Shown here piece after piece: positions 1 through 9,837 of a DNA stretch of 64,000 nt. This DNA comes from Candidatus Poribacteria bacterium. Lineage in GTDB: Bacteria; Poribacteria; WGA-4E; WGA-3G. The translations under genes and the position numbers were made by a program. Numbering within the stretch: the stretch's first letter is position 1; each line of letters opens with the position of its first letter. Location of the stretch: positions 1-64,000 of the forward strand of contig JAPPCZ010000109.1 of NCBI GenBank assembly GCA_028824685.1. Reading direction: 5' to 3'. A model generated the notes under the pieces. It was not told the origin of the DNA, did no database searches, and worked only from the letters and a program-made list of their open reading frames with translations.

Positions 1-339
1 AAGATAGCTTATTGGATGATTATTTACGACATCAACTCTCAAATCCTTCAATAATATTCAAGACTGCGTAAGTCCTGAAAATATTTTCTTAAGTTGACAC
101 CCGGGGAATGCCTAATGGCATTCATACCGTTGATTTATGGGTAGAGCGAAGCGACACCCGACCTACAACTCACTATCAGTGAGGTTCGTCGCGATTCGGA
201 GATCGCTCCTACAGATGAGGTGTCCAATTATTTCAATAATTCACCATAAATTCACATTTTTTGAAGAAAACTAAATCGGTTTGCAACTAAAAACTAAATC
301 ATTGCATCTTAACATTATATCGTTTTTAAGGTTTTGATA
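1..339. other. Intergenic region with palindromic repeats
   Basis: No convincing gene lies here. A 7-bp hairpin (GAATGCC-taat-GGCATTC, 106-123) could end a gene to the left of the window. Positions 188-250 hold a copy of the dispersed repeat that recurs, inverted, at 36150-36212. The final AT-rich stretch presumably carries the promoter of the protease gene, but no clear -35/-10 pair was found. Confidence 0.6.
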
Positions 340-3300
340 ATGCTCGTAAATGAACATTGGAATAGGAGATCGGTAAATCTTATTGTGAACGCTTTGTTGT
401 TTGCAATACAGAAATTTTTGAAAGTTTCTCCCAGAATTTCAGTGCGTGCTATGTGTGCGTGCTGCCTCATTTTTGCATCGATTCTGTTAGTTTTTAGTGT
501 TGCTGCAATTGCTGAAGTGACGCAAGTGACCACAGCAAACGGCATCACTGTAAATTTCAAACTTCCACAACTTCACGTTGCACAAGTTAAACCAGACACC
601 GATTTTAAAAGTGTGGAGGCAGGTGGTGTATACCATACGGTAAGATATTCAGAGTGTGATTGGCTTCAAGAACCCGGGCACCCTAAATTGCCCGTCACGC
701 GTGTTCTGTTAGCTATTCCTTCCGATGCCCGATTGAGCAACGCTGATATTTCTGTTAACACAGGAGCCACACAAACCCGCAGCGGCGTGAAACTTCTCCA
801 AAATAGAAAAGGTGTGAACCTTAATTCCAGTTCCAAACTGTATCCGTCAGTTTTAGCGCGCATAGAGATGGATGGTTACATTCGTTCCCAGCGCGTCATT
901 AGTTTGGCTTTACATCCAGTACATTATAATGCCGCAACGCGCGAACTTCGCTCTTATAGTAGCCTCACCGTTTCCATTCCTTTTTATTCACAATTGAAAA
1001 CCCGTGCGACAGACGCTGCATTCAATTCATCATCCCGAAGCTTAAATCAGACTCTATCTCCTTATGAACGCACTTTTACACAGCACATTTTCAACTACGC
1101 GGACTATCGTCAGGTTTTCAATGTTGATTTGGAGAGAGCACGAACTTTCCGATCCGATATGGACTCGTTCCCATCTGCTCCTGCTGCACCAGGGCTTACA
1201 GATAAATCACTTCAGACCCGTTATAAACTTTATATTGATGAAACTGGTATATACAAAGTTACTGCGGCATCTCTCCGTACCGATTGGGGTATTGACCTGA
1301 TAGGTGTTGATCCACGAAAAATTCGCCTCACACACGGAGACCAAGAAGTTCCTATCTATGTCAGTGGGGCGATAGATGGCAGCTTTGACGCAGCGGATGC
1401 AATCTTTTTCTTAGCGCACAGTTCTACCGATCCTAAGAGTCCTTTTCCAAAGAATGCGTATACATTATGGAACATATATTGGCTTAGTATTGCTACTGAA
1501 GGACAACATTCTGTGCGTGTGCCGCAAATTGAAGCGAGTCCCAGCGATGCAACGGCAGTTCAAGTTCCAACCTTTCGATCGCGCGTCGTTTTTGAAGAGG
1601 ATCATCTTAGCAACAACCTTGAATTCGTTGATCCGGACACAGTCGCTGCTGGTGATAAGCACGGGTGGTTTGATGCTTTAGATTTTTGGTACTGGGACGG
1701 TATCAAAAATGCAAGCGATATCGGAGAACTACGACTTGAGTTCCCTCTCTATGACGTTGCGAAAAGTTTTGACCCACCACAGATACAGGTCGTTCTACAA
1801 GGTGGAACACCTGTGACACATGAGATTTATGCATCAATTAATAGTGTTCAAATTGAGCGTGCAACGTGGAAAAGTCAAGCACAGGTGACTCTTTCAAAGA
1901 GTCTCCGTGTTTGGAATAACCTCAGAGATGCGGTACAAGGTGAAACAAACGTTCTATCTTTAGCACGTATTGACGACACTTTTGAAGAGGACACAACACG
2001 TTATCCGTATCATATTTATCTCAACCGATTTTGGGTTGATTATACGCGTCTCTTTTTTGCTGTGAACGATCAACTCCGTTTTGGCACCCCCGTCAAAGCA
2101 AGCCAAGACGAGAAAAATAAAAGTGTTACACATCAATTTCGGATTGATGCATTCCTTGATCCACAGATTTCTGTTTTTGAAACGGATGGGAATACGCTTA
2201 CGGCAAAACTTCAAGGCGTTGATGTTACGAGACGTGCAATCGATGATAACATGCGCGCGCGTCTCAGAGCATTGAATTCTGGGGACCTCAGAGATGTACC
2301 AAATAGCACCTACACAGCAACTTTTCAAATACCGGGTACCCGATCAACTGAGTTTATAGCGGTATCAGATACCGCACTTCGCAAACCTGTTCAGGTTGAA
2401 ACCGTTCCACCAAGCGATTTACGAAACCCATTGAACGGAGCAGATTACCTCATCTTAACACATTCCAGATTTCAAGATGCAGCCGAAAGATTGGCAAATT
2501 GGCGAGCAACAACAGGAGGGGGCGGATACCGTACCAAAGTTGTTGATATAACGGATGTTTACAACACTTTTGGCGATGGAAAAGTTCATCCGGTTTGGAT
2601 AAAAGATTTTTTAAGATATGCATACCAAAATTGGGCTCCGCCAGCACTCTCGTATGTAGTGTTCCTCGGCGATGGCACCTTTGATTTTCGAGGTATAGAA
2701 AAAAAAATATATAATGAACCGCCAGAACTTTCAGGCTATATACCGCCTCACTATATTACAACTGATTCCTTCGGTAGAACTTCTGCAGACCATTGGTATG
2801 CAACAGTTTCGGGACACGATGAATTTGTTGATTTTTATCTTGGCAGGTTAAGCGTTGAGACTGAGGCGGAGGCTGACAGTGTTGTTGACAAGATAATCAA
2901 TTATGAAGCGAAACGGCCTAACGGCGAATGGAGACGTCGAATTATCTCCGTCGCAGATGATGAAGTCAGCAATTCCGGTGACCATATCTTTAAAAAGAGT
3001 CTTAACGAAATCGCCAAAGACCATACACGCCTCGGCTACGAAACCGTTGAAATCTATCTTGAAGATGTTATAGATGAAGTTGAGGCAAATCCAGAACAAT
3101 TTCCTGATACCTTTCCTCAGCATATCGCCAAAGAAAGAATTATAAAAGCTTTAGGAGATGGTGGGGTCGTTGCACAGTACGCAGGGCACGGTGGACGTGT
3201 TGTCTGGGCACACGAAATTATCTTTGATAATAAGTCTATTGATAAGGTTGCAGAAACAAGACATCTTCCTTTTATGCTTGTTTTAAGTTGTTATAACGGA

Positions 3301-6300
3301 TATTTTGACAAACCGGGTGAACCGAGCATGGCGGAAAAATTGCTCCGTAAAGAGAGAGGTGGTATCATCGGGATGCTAAGTGCCACACGACTCACTTACG
3401 GCGACGGTAACGAGGATCTTAACCGAATTATCTTTGATATGCTATTCCAACGCGATATTCGACAAATAGGCCCTCTCAGTTTTGATTCTAAACTTGAGTA
3501 TCTCTTGACTCAAGGCACATCGCAGCTTGATATCATGCTTGAATATACGCTTTTTGGTGATCCTGCGATGCAGATTGCTATGGCAGATTATGAAATTCTT
3601 CCTGTAATTGAGACAAAGACGGTCAAAGCAGGCGATAAACTCAAGATCGCCTCTGGATTCATTCAAACTGCACGCTACGATATTGAAACGAACAAGAAGG
3701 TTTTTACACGTAATACCAATTTTGATGGAGAACTAACAGTAAAAGTTATTTTTCCCGGACAACAATCTGTGGGTGTTGATAAAACCGGTGCCCGAAGGGA
3801 GTTCTACTCCGGTGATGTTCCTGTTACAAAGACCCTACAAGTGAAGCGTGGCAGTTATCCTGAGGTTGTAATAGATGTGCCAGAAAACATTTCAGCGGGG
3901 GATGCACACGTAGAATATTATGCAGAAAACGCTACCGAAATTGCTGTTGGAGGTGACGGTTTCACTGTTGAAGTGCCGAAAATACTTGATATAAAAACCG
4001 AGTTGGTTACAACCTCAACGGGAGAGGAGATGGTTGATATCTCTGTAAACATCTCTGATGATGAAAACGCGGTAGCTTCTGTTGTGTTAGAGTGGCGAAA
4101 TCCAGAAACGCACACGTGGGAAAAAGTTCCCCTCAAAATAGATACTGAATCAACATCTCCTTTAGCGTCTACAGCGAGGTGGTGGAAACTTCCGGAACCG
4201 TTACCTGCTCCAACTGATGGTTCCGCTTTTCGATACGATTTTGAAGTTACGGATACGGATGGGTTTGTTGTACAGTCCGACTATTACCGATACTACCCGT
4301 ATAAATATCCGAATCTTTCAGTGGTTTCTAAACGTAGGGAAAAAGATGAGCAGATTAGGTATAAGTTGAGCGATCCTGAAGATGCTGCACAGGGGCGTTC
4401 TTTGTCTGTTGATATTGAAGTTGAGGGGTCTACTAATTCTAACGATGATATTATTTCCGACAACAATCTGATCTCAGCACTTGGACTCTCCGATGTTGAT
4501 GTAGAAGTAGCCTTTTTTAGCGGTAATCCTGACATAGACGAAAATCGTATCGTTGATGCTGATGCCAATCTACTTGGTAAAACGCAAATAAAACCAGATG
4601 ACTGGGTTGTCCGAAATCCGTTAATTCAAAAGTCCAACGCTTATACACCTGATCCGCTCAATACCAATCCTATTGCGACTGTTGCTATTCCAGTATCTCT
4701 ACGTAGCGGCATACACGATGTGTTTGTCTATGTCGATCCTATCTTTAGCGAGTCGGATCAACATGGAAAGGTACGCGAAAATTATGAGCAAGATAATATC
4801 GGGTATAGGCAGATTACTGTTTCCGGCAACATAATTGGGGAAGGGCCCGCGCGAGTTGCCAGTGTTGATGGTGGTGTCCGCATCATAACGCCTGCGGGTG
4901 TTGTTGAAGAAAAATCTTCATTCCTCAATGTTATCCCAATAGTTTCAGATGCCGTTAACCCAGAGTCCGAATACTTTATTGGCGGTACAGGAGAGGCAAG
5001 GAGTACCACACCAGAACTACCGCTTCCTATTATTGGAAGTGAACAAAAAGACAATCTAAAAACAGGGATGCTTTTTCCAGTAACATTAACAGCACATTCA
5101 TCTCTACTCGGTTACACACTGCACTTAAACCAAACAGAATCTGATGATCTTTGGAATTCTTTTAAACTTCAAGCACCGGTTGCGGTTGAACTCGATTTTG
5201 ATTTTACTGCACTACAACAAGAGGTTGTAAGAGAGCTTTTTGGTAGTGAGATGGATGTGTCAAACGAGATGCCTGCTATAAATGAAACCCTTAGTGCTGC
5301 TGTAGAGGTGCGAGCACGGAATATAGGCGCATATCTTTGGCTCGAAACTTTAGCTAACTGGACACGGCTTGATTCTGAAATTAAAAGGCATCCCAATGGC
5401 GACATCTATACGGCTACCCGCGCCACCCAAGTCCAGAACGATAACGCAGGTGATGGAATAATTAGAGATGTTTTTATTCAGTCAGAAAGTGCTGAAACAG
5501 GCCACTGGGTAGTCCTTTTTGAGACTGCACGGACCTATAGACTTCTTTTTATACCTAAAGAATCTGATCAGGAAGTGCCGTTAGAGAATCATCAATTAGA
5601 AGAAATTGAGAGAGGAATTTCCATCACATCTTTTAATAATAATAATTTCGGCACAACATTCCAAAACGCTATTTCCGGGCTTACGATTGACTTTGAAGAC
5701 GGAGAAACCCCTTTTCAATTCGGTGACGTGTTACGCTTCGGTGTCACGCAAATTGAAGTGCCGGGTGAACAGAGTAACGAATTTTATACGTCTTCTTTTG
5801 CCAGTAGGAACAAAGGGGACGGAGCAGTCCAATATCTTGAGTTGTCACCAGAGACAACAATTCCACAGGATACTTGGCTCATCATGTTTGTTTCCGCAAC
5901 GGAGTTTCAGATTGAAGGAAAAAATACCGGGATTTTAACAAAGAATGGAGAACCGATATATGGTACAGTCGGCAAACCTTTTGAACACAGTGATTACGGG
6001 TTGAATCTGCTAATAACACAAGGTCCCAGACCCTTTACTGCAGGTGATCGATTCTTGTTTGAAACCACTAAGGCGGGAACAATTCAAGCAAGAACTTCAT
6101 ATTTAGGCACAGTTACTTGTCTCCGGAGTGAAGATACAGTGCCTCCCGATATCCAGTTAACGATTGGTAACCAACAACACTTTACTTCTGGCACTTCAGT
6201 TGACGCAGCCCCACTTATCCAAGCAACACTTACTGATGCGCGTGGTATTGATTATATCACACGTCCTGTTCAACTTGCCTTAGGAAGATTTGGAGAATTT

Positions 6301-6774
6301 GAAACTATAGCCGAAACTGAATACAAACTCACACAGCATCCAGGTTCAACGCAACTCATTTTGACATACAATTCTCCTGAACTTGAACCTGGGGAATATC
6401 AGTTTCGCCTTACTGCAAGTGATCTTGAAGGGAATACAAGTGAGAGTAAAATTAAATGTAAAGTGAACGCTAAACTCCAATTAGTAGAACCCTTGAATTA
6501 TCCGAACCCGTTTACACGAGATACTACAGTGACATGTGAGTTGACAAAACCCGCTGAGTCACTCACTGTGAAAATATATACCGTTACCGGCAGACTCATT
6601 AGAGAATTAAAAACTGATGCACCTGCTGGATTTATAAAGCTTGAGTGGGATGGAAAAGATGATGATGGCAACGAGGTTGCTAATGGGGTTTATTTTGGGA
6701 AAATAATTGTTAAAAGTGATGATGCGGATGAAGATGACCAGACGCACATTTTGAAAATGATGAAATTGAGATAG
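340..6774 (+). CDS. Giant exported C25 (gingipain-family) peptidase with FlgD-like C-terminal domain, PorU-like
   Basis: A very large exported cysteine protease of about 2144 residues. A hydrophobic signal sequence ends near residue 60 (…FSVAAIAEV). A beta-rich N-terminal region is followed by a peptidase C25 domain at about 700-1070. The catalytic His is visible in QYAGHGG (about H952) and the nucleophile Cys in LSCYNGYFD (about C986), numbered from the upstream TTG at 334. Next comes a long series of Ig-like segments. The last 90 residues (YPNPF, YTVTGRLIREL, DDDGNEVANGVY) are a FlgD-type Ig fold, as used as C-terminal sorting domains of type IX cargo. This architecture matches PorU-like sortases; the PorV-like gene downstream (7446) fits a PorU-PorV pairing, which is inference. 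ATG 340 is preferred over TTG 334; no strong Shine-Dalgarno sequence is seen, so a start further in (for example M at 451) is possible. Confidence 0.85.
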   Translation: MLVNEHWNRRSVNLIVNALLFAIQKFLKVSPRISVRAMCACCLIFASILLVFSVAAIAEVTQVTTANGITVNFKLPQLHVAQVKPDTDFKSVEAGGVYHTVRYSECDWLQEPGHPKLPVTRVLLAIPSDARLSNADISVNTGATQTRSGVKLLQNRKGVNLNSSSKLYPSVLARIEMDGYIRSQRVISLALHPVHYNAATRELRSYSSLTVSIPFYSQLKTRATDAAFNSSSRSLNQTLSPYERTFTQHIFNYADYRQVFNVDLERARTFRSDMDSFPSAPAAPGLTDKSLQTRYKLYIDETGIYKVTAASLRTDWGIDLIGVDPRKIRLTHGDQEVPIYVSGAIDGSFDAADAIFFLAHSSTDPKSPFPKNAYTLWNIYWLSIATEGQHSVRVPQIEASPSDATAVQVPTFRSRVVFEEDHLSNNLEFVDPDTVAAGDKHGWFDALDFWYWDGIKNASDIGELRLEFPLYDVAKSFDPPQIQVVLQGGTPVTHEIYASINSVQIERATWKSQAQVTLSKSLRVWNNLRDAVQGETNVLSLARIDDTFEEDTTRYPYHIYLNRFWVDYTRLFFAVNDQLRFGTPVKASQDEKNKSVTHQFRIDAFLDPQISVFETDGNTLTAKLQGVDVTRRAIDDNMRARLRALNSGDLRDVPNSTYTATFQIPGTRSTEFIAVSDTALRKPVQVETVPPSDLRNPLNGADYLILTHSRFQDAAERLANWRATTGGGGYRTKVVDITDVYNTFGDGKVHPVWIKDFLRYAYQNWAPPALSYVVFLGDGTFDFRGIEKKIYNEPPELSGYIPPHYITTDSFGRTSADHWYATVSGHDEFVDFYLGRLSVETEAEADSVVDKIINYEAKRPNGEWRRRIISVADDEVSNSGDHIFKKSLNEIAKDHTRLGYETVEIYLEDVIDEVEANPEQFPDTFPQHIAKERIIKALGDGGVVAQYAGHGGRVVWAHEIIFDNKSIDKVAETRHLPFMLVLSCYNGYFDKPGEPSMAEKLLRKERGGIIGMLSATRLTYGDGNEDLNRIIFDMLFQRDIRQIGPLSFDSKLEYLLTQGTSQLDIMLEYTLFGDPAMQIAMADYEILPVIETKTVKAGDKLKIASGFIQTARYDIETNKKVFTRNTNFDGELTVKVIFPGQQSVGVDKTGARREFYSGDVPVTKTLQVKRGSYPEVVIDVPENISAGDAHVEYYAENATEIAVGGDGFTVEVPKILDIKTELVTTSTGEEMVDISVNISDDENAVASVVLEWRNPETHTWEKVPLKIDTESTSPLASTARWWKLPEPLPAPTDGSAFRYDFEVTDTDGFVVQSDYYRYYPYKYPNLSVVSKRREKDEQIRYKLSDPEDAAQGRSLSVDIEVEGSTNSNDDIISDNNLISALGLSDVDVEVAFFSGNPDIDENRIVDADANLLGKTQIKPDDWVVRNPLIQKSNAYTPDPLNTNPIATVAIPVSLRSGIHDVFVYVDPIFSESDQHGKVRENYEQDNIGYRQITVSGNIIGEGPARVASVDGGVRIITPAGVVEEKSSFLNVIPIVSDAVNPESEYFIGGTGEARSTTPELPLPIIGSEQKDNLKTGMLFPVTLTAHSSLLGYTLHLNQTESDDLWNSFKLQAPVAVELDFDFTALQQEVVRELFGSEMDVSNEMPAINETLSAAVEVRARNIGAYLWLETLANWTRLDSEIKRHPNGDIYTATRATQVQNDNAGDGIIRDVFIQSESAETGHWVVLFETARTYRLLFIPKESDQEVPLENHQLEEIERGISITSFNNNNFGTTFQNAISGLTIDFEDGETPFQFGDVLRFGVTQIEVPGEQSNEFYTSSFASRNKGDGAVQYLELSPETTIPQDTWLIMFVSATEFQIEGKNTGILTKNGEPIYGTVGKPFEHSDYGLNLLITQGPRPFTAGDRFLFETTKAGTIQARTSYLGTVTCLRSEDTVPPDIQLTIGNQQHFTSGTSVDAAPLIQATLTDARGIDYITRPVQLALGRFGEFETIAETEYKLTQHPGSTQLILTYNSPELEPGEYQFRLTASDLEGNTSESKIKCKVNAKLQLVEPLNYPNPFTRDTTVTCELTKPAESLTVKIYTVTGRLIRELKTDAPAGFIKLEWDGKDDDGNEVANGVYFGKIIVKSDDADEDDQTHILKMMKLR

Positions 6775-7445
6775 CCATCGGCAGTTGGCACTCAGCAGTC
6801 GGTTTCTGATAGCTGTTTAACGGGTTGTCATGGAGACCAAACACGAATATCAGAACGAATTTATTTGCTCCGTATGAAGGTTAATTTATTATTGGGGTAA
6901 TTTTTCATTATGCATATTCGGAACATTTTAAGGAATCTTCAGTTCCGTAGGAACGATATGTTTATAGCAGCGCGTACGACCTCATCCCTCAGTCCCGTAG
7001 GGACGATATGTGTCCGTCAACGACATATTACATATCGTCCCTACGGGACTGAAGAGGAGCTTAACATTTTTCTAAAAACATATCGTCCCTACGGGACTAA
7101 GGAAAATACCTAATTTATTTTTTAATCTTCATTAAGCAATGTTAAATAATAAATTGTTGATTTTCCAATTTTCAGCAGGCACCGAACCCGTAGGGGCGGG
7201 GTTTCCCCGCCCGCCATTGACAGAAAATGTGCCTATTTAATATTCAAACTTGCTTAGGAGCAATATGTTTATAGCAGCTATCCTATGCCATCACTCCGCT
7301 CCGTAGGTGCGGTATGTGTTTTCGACACATAGCACTCCGCTGGAGTGCTGCAATATATTCGACATCAAATTTGGGTAACCCTGATATGTCGTGTGATTTC
7401 TTTAAATCATTGAGTTAAATTCACATCAAAAGTATTATCAAACTT
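6775..7445. other. Repeat-rich intergenic region
   Basis: This 670-bp spacer holds no credible gene. It contains four copies of a 20-bp motif (6941-6960, 6991-7010 and inverted 7031-7050, 7079-7098). A GC-rich hairpin lies at about 7192-7212 (GGGCGGGG-ttt-CCCCGCCC). A word ATATGTTTATAGCAGC occurs at about 6956 and 7263. The short open frame across 6910-7113 is made of the repeats and is not taken as a gene. Confidence 0.7.
6941..7098. repeat. Four-copy palindromic motif AGTCCCGTAGGGACGATATG in inverted pairs
   Basis: Two direct copies (6941-6960 with two changes, 6991-7010) face two inverted copies (7031-7050 and 7079-7098). Each unit has its own small palindrome, GTCCC-tac-GGGAC. The arrangement could form a large cruciform, or several small hairpins in RNA. 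Unit spacings of 30-50 bp differ in sequence and length and the copies alternate in orientation, so it is not a CRISPR array. Confidence 0.8.
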
Positions 7446-8459
7446 ATGTTATTTATGAAAAAAACTCTTTTTATATACATCCTTCTTATACATGTAATAC
7501 TTCCCGCTGCAGCTGAACGGACGTATACAGCAGATTTCCTCACATTCGGGACAGGTGCGCGTCCGTTAGGTATGGGCAATGCCTTTACCGCTATTGCTGA
7601 TGAAGCGAGCACCACCTACTACAATCCTGCTGGCATCGCACAGTTGACACATCATGAGTTTAATTTTATGCATGCCACGCTTGCCGACCTTGCAGCGTAT
7701 GATGTCGCAAGTTACATTTATCCATTTTCCCCAAAGACAACTTTCGGTATCAGTTGGCTCCGTGTTGGTGTGGATGATATACCGATTACAGGAATTCCCG
7801 TTAGCAGTAGAGCCATTGGTCCTAACAACCGTCCTTATGTTCTTGGTACCTTTAGCAATACAAGTAATGCCTTTTTACTCAGTGGGGCGAGGCATCTCAC
7901 AACTTTACCGCGAGACATTTCTATCCATCTTGGTGCCAGTCTTAAGCTGATCTATATTGCTGCATATCGTAATACCAATGCTATCGGTGGTGGAAGCGAT
8001 CTCGGTATCCTCGCAAAAACGGACGAAGATAAATCAACTGCTTTTTCTATGGGTATCGTTGCCAGTGATTTTTTCACAACCAAGCTCTATTGGAATACGC
8101 CACCAGAAAACGAGGGTGAATCGCCTCACACAGAGACGCTATTGCCGCGCTTTAAAATAGGTGTCGCCTACCACCAGAAACTTGCTATTTTTAGCAGTAA
8201 ACTCACCTTAGCAGCCGATGTTGACACCCGCAACGACTATGAATTTCACACGGGTGCTGAATACATCCTCTTTGACCTATTGGCACTCCGTTGCGGATTT
8301 GATGGACGAAATGGCACGTCTCGCGCGATGTACTTCACCGCAGGTGCTGGTCTCCAACTCCGATTCGTTACTGGCGCAGCATTTCATGTCGACTATGCCT
8401 ATCAGCGGCAACCCGATTTAGGGATCAGCAACCGTCTCTCCCTCCGCGTTAGATTTTAA
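7446..8459 (+). CDS. PorV/PorQ family outer-membrane beta-barrel protein
   Basis: A 337-residue exported protein. A short signal sequence ends about residue 23 (PAAAERTY). It is followed by the family hallmark: a G-rich segment (FGTGARPLGMGNAFTAIADE) and YYNPAGIA, then alternating amphipathic strands to a C-terminal aromatic-ended strand (LSLRVRF). Members of this FadL-like family include PorV and PorQ of the type IX system, which hold or shuttle exported cargo at the outer membrane. The upstream neighbour is the C25 protease with a sorting-type C-terminus, so a functional link is likely though unproven. The start may be ATG 7446 or ATG 7455 (MKKTLF…), the latter giving a more typical signal peptide. 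A second, diverged family member lies at 62506. Confidence 0.82.
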   Translation: MLFMKKTLFIYILLIHVILPAAAERTYTADFLTFGTGARPLGMGNAFTAIADEASTTYYNPAGIAQLTHHEFNFMHATLADLAAYDVASYIYPFSPKTTFGISWLRVGVDDIPITGIPVSSRAIGPNNRPYVLGTFSNTSNAFLLSGARHLTTLPRDISIHLGASLKLIYIAAYRNTNAIGGGSDLGILAKTDEDKSTAFSMGIVASDFFTTKLYWNTPPENEGESPHTETLLPRFKIGVAYHQKLAIFSSKLTLAADVDTRNDYEFHTGAEYILFDLLALRCGFDGRNGTSRAMYFTAGAGLQLRFVTGAAFHVDYAYQRQPDLGISNRLSLRVRF

Positions 8460-8534
8460 GGTAGTATTTATTTTATAGGTCGGGTGAACAATCAATTGTG
8501 GACTTCAAGGAACAACCCGATAACTGACAACTAT

Positions 8535-9710
8535 TTATGGACAAACAAACTTCCCTAACACTTTTCCACACGATGCCCCAGTTGCATTCGGAACATTACC
8601 AAAATTCCCATGCACTGCTTCGTTCGCAAGAATAGCAAAGGCAATTGCTTCTTTAGCATCACCTGAAATTCCCTTTTCCGACACATCAACAACTGGAATA
8701 GGATCAAATGTTTCGGCAAGACCATGCATTACAAGAGGGTTTTGCGCACCGCCTCCGCTGACATATAGAATATCCAATGGCGATTTTGCCTCAACAAAAT
8801 GCTTATAATATCGGGCAATACTCTCAACTGTTAATGCTGTAAGTGTTGCCAACCCATCGGCCTCTGAAATTCCCTGCTTATTAATCTGTTGCATGCAAGT
8901 ATCAGCAAATATTGTTCCAAACATCTCACGTCCTGTCGTTTTGGGTGGAGATAACTCAAAAAACGGATGTGTAAGCCATGTTTCTAAAAGGTTTTTGCAA
9001 ACCGTTCCTTGACGTGCCAATTCTCCATTTTCATCAAATTGCTTTTCCCCACCAGTTATCTTTTCAACGCATGCGTCCAAAATCATATTGCCAGGGCCTG
9101 TATCTGATGCTTGAACTGCTTCTATACTGCAGCCTGCTGGTAGCACTGTCAGATTAGCAATTCCCCCTATATTCAAAAGTCCAATTGTCTGCGTCGGGTG
9201 GTGAAATAGTAAAAAATCGGGATAGGCAATTAAAGGTGCGCCTTCTCCGCCTGCTGCGACATCTGCTACACGGAAATCAGCGATGGTTGGGATGCCAGTC
9301 TCATGTGCTATCACGGCAGGTTCGCCAATCTGCAGTGTTCCGGGGACTGGTGCTGCAGGCATGTGGTGAATCGTTTGTCCGTGGGATCCGATGAGGTCAA
9401 TTTGTGATGGTGCAATGCCAGCCTTTTTCAGCACTGCCAGAGTGCTTTCCGCAAATAGCTTACCCAATACGAAATTCATTGTGCAAATTTCATCAACCCG
9501 TGCGGTTTCAACACTAAAAAGGTCAAAAATTCTTGATCTAATCTCAGGTTTATACGGAATTGTCTCAAACGCTATCAGCGATATTTTCGTAGTTAATCCT
9601 AACCCTATAATTTCAACAATGGCAACATCTACTCCGTCCGCAGATGTTCCGCTCATTAAGCCTATAACAGTTTTTTTCTCTTTCTGTAGCAGATCGTAAA
9701 ATGGTTTCAT
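8535..9710 (-). CDS. anmK: Anhydro-N-acetylmuramic acid kinase
   Basis: A full-length AnmK of 391 residues (family about 370-390). It opens the 1,6-anhydro ring of anhydroMurNAc while phosphorylating it to MurNAc-6-phosphate, the cytoplasmic entry step of muramic acid salvage. The phosphate-binding signature GLMSGTSADGVDVAIVEI sits at about 17-34. NIGGIANLT and SDTGPGNMILDACV in the middle, and YVSGGGAQNP near the C-terminus, are all as expected of the ASKHA-fold kinase. It is the last gene of a minus-strand set after a serine hydrolase and NamZ, separated from NamZ by 127 bp. No MurNAc-6-P etherase (MurQ) is visible nearby. Confidence 0.93.
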   Translation of the reverse strand: MKPFYDLLQKEKKTVIGLMSGTSADGVDVAIVEIIGLGLTTKISLIAFETIPYKPEIRSRIFDLFSVETARVDEICTMNFVLGKLFAESTLAVLKKAGIAPSQIDLIGSHGQTIHHMPAAPVPGTLQIGEPAVIAHETGIPTIADFRVADVAAGGEGAPLIAYPDFLLFHHPTQTIGLLNIGGIANLTVLPAGCSIEAVQASDTGPGNMILDACVEKITGGEKQFDENGELARQGTVCKNLLETWLTHPFFELSPPKTTGREMFGTIFADTCMQQINKQGISEADGLATLTALTVESIARYYKHFVEAKSPLDILYVSGGGAQNPLVMHGLAETFDPIPVVDVSEKGISGDAKEAIAFAILANEAVHGNFGNVPNATGASCGKVLGKFVCP

Positions 9711-9837
9711 GGTTATAGTTGTCGGTTTTCAATTAAGATGATGTATGTTATGAATTCAACGCAATTATATTTATCAATGAGAGATGCCCTCAATGTTGAT
9801 TATATTTAGCTGACGACTGAAAACTGATAATTGAAAA

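Noticed and set aside
6941..7098. Possible CRISPR array
   Set aside because: Only four units, two in each orientation, with unequal spacings of about 20-30 bp and no cas genes.
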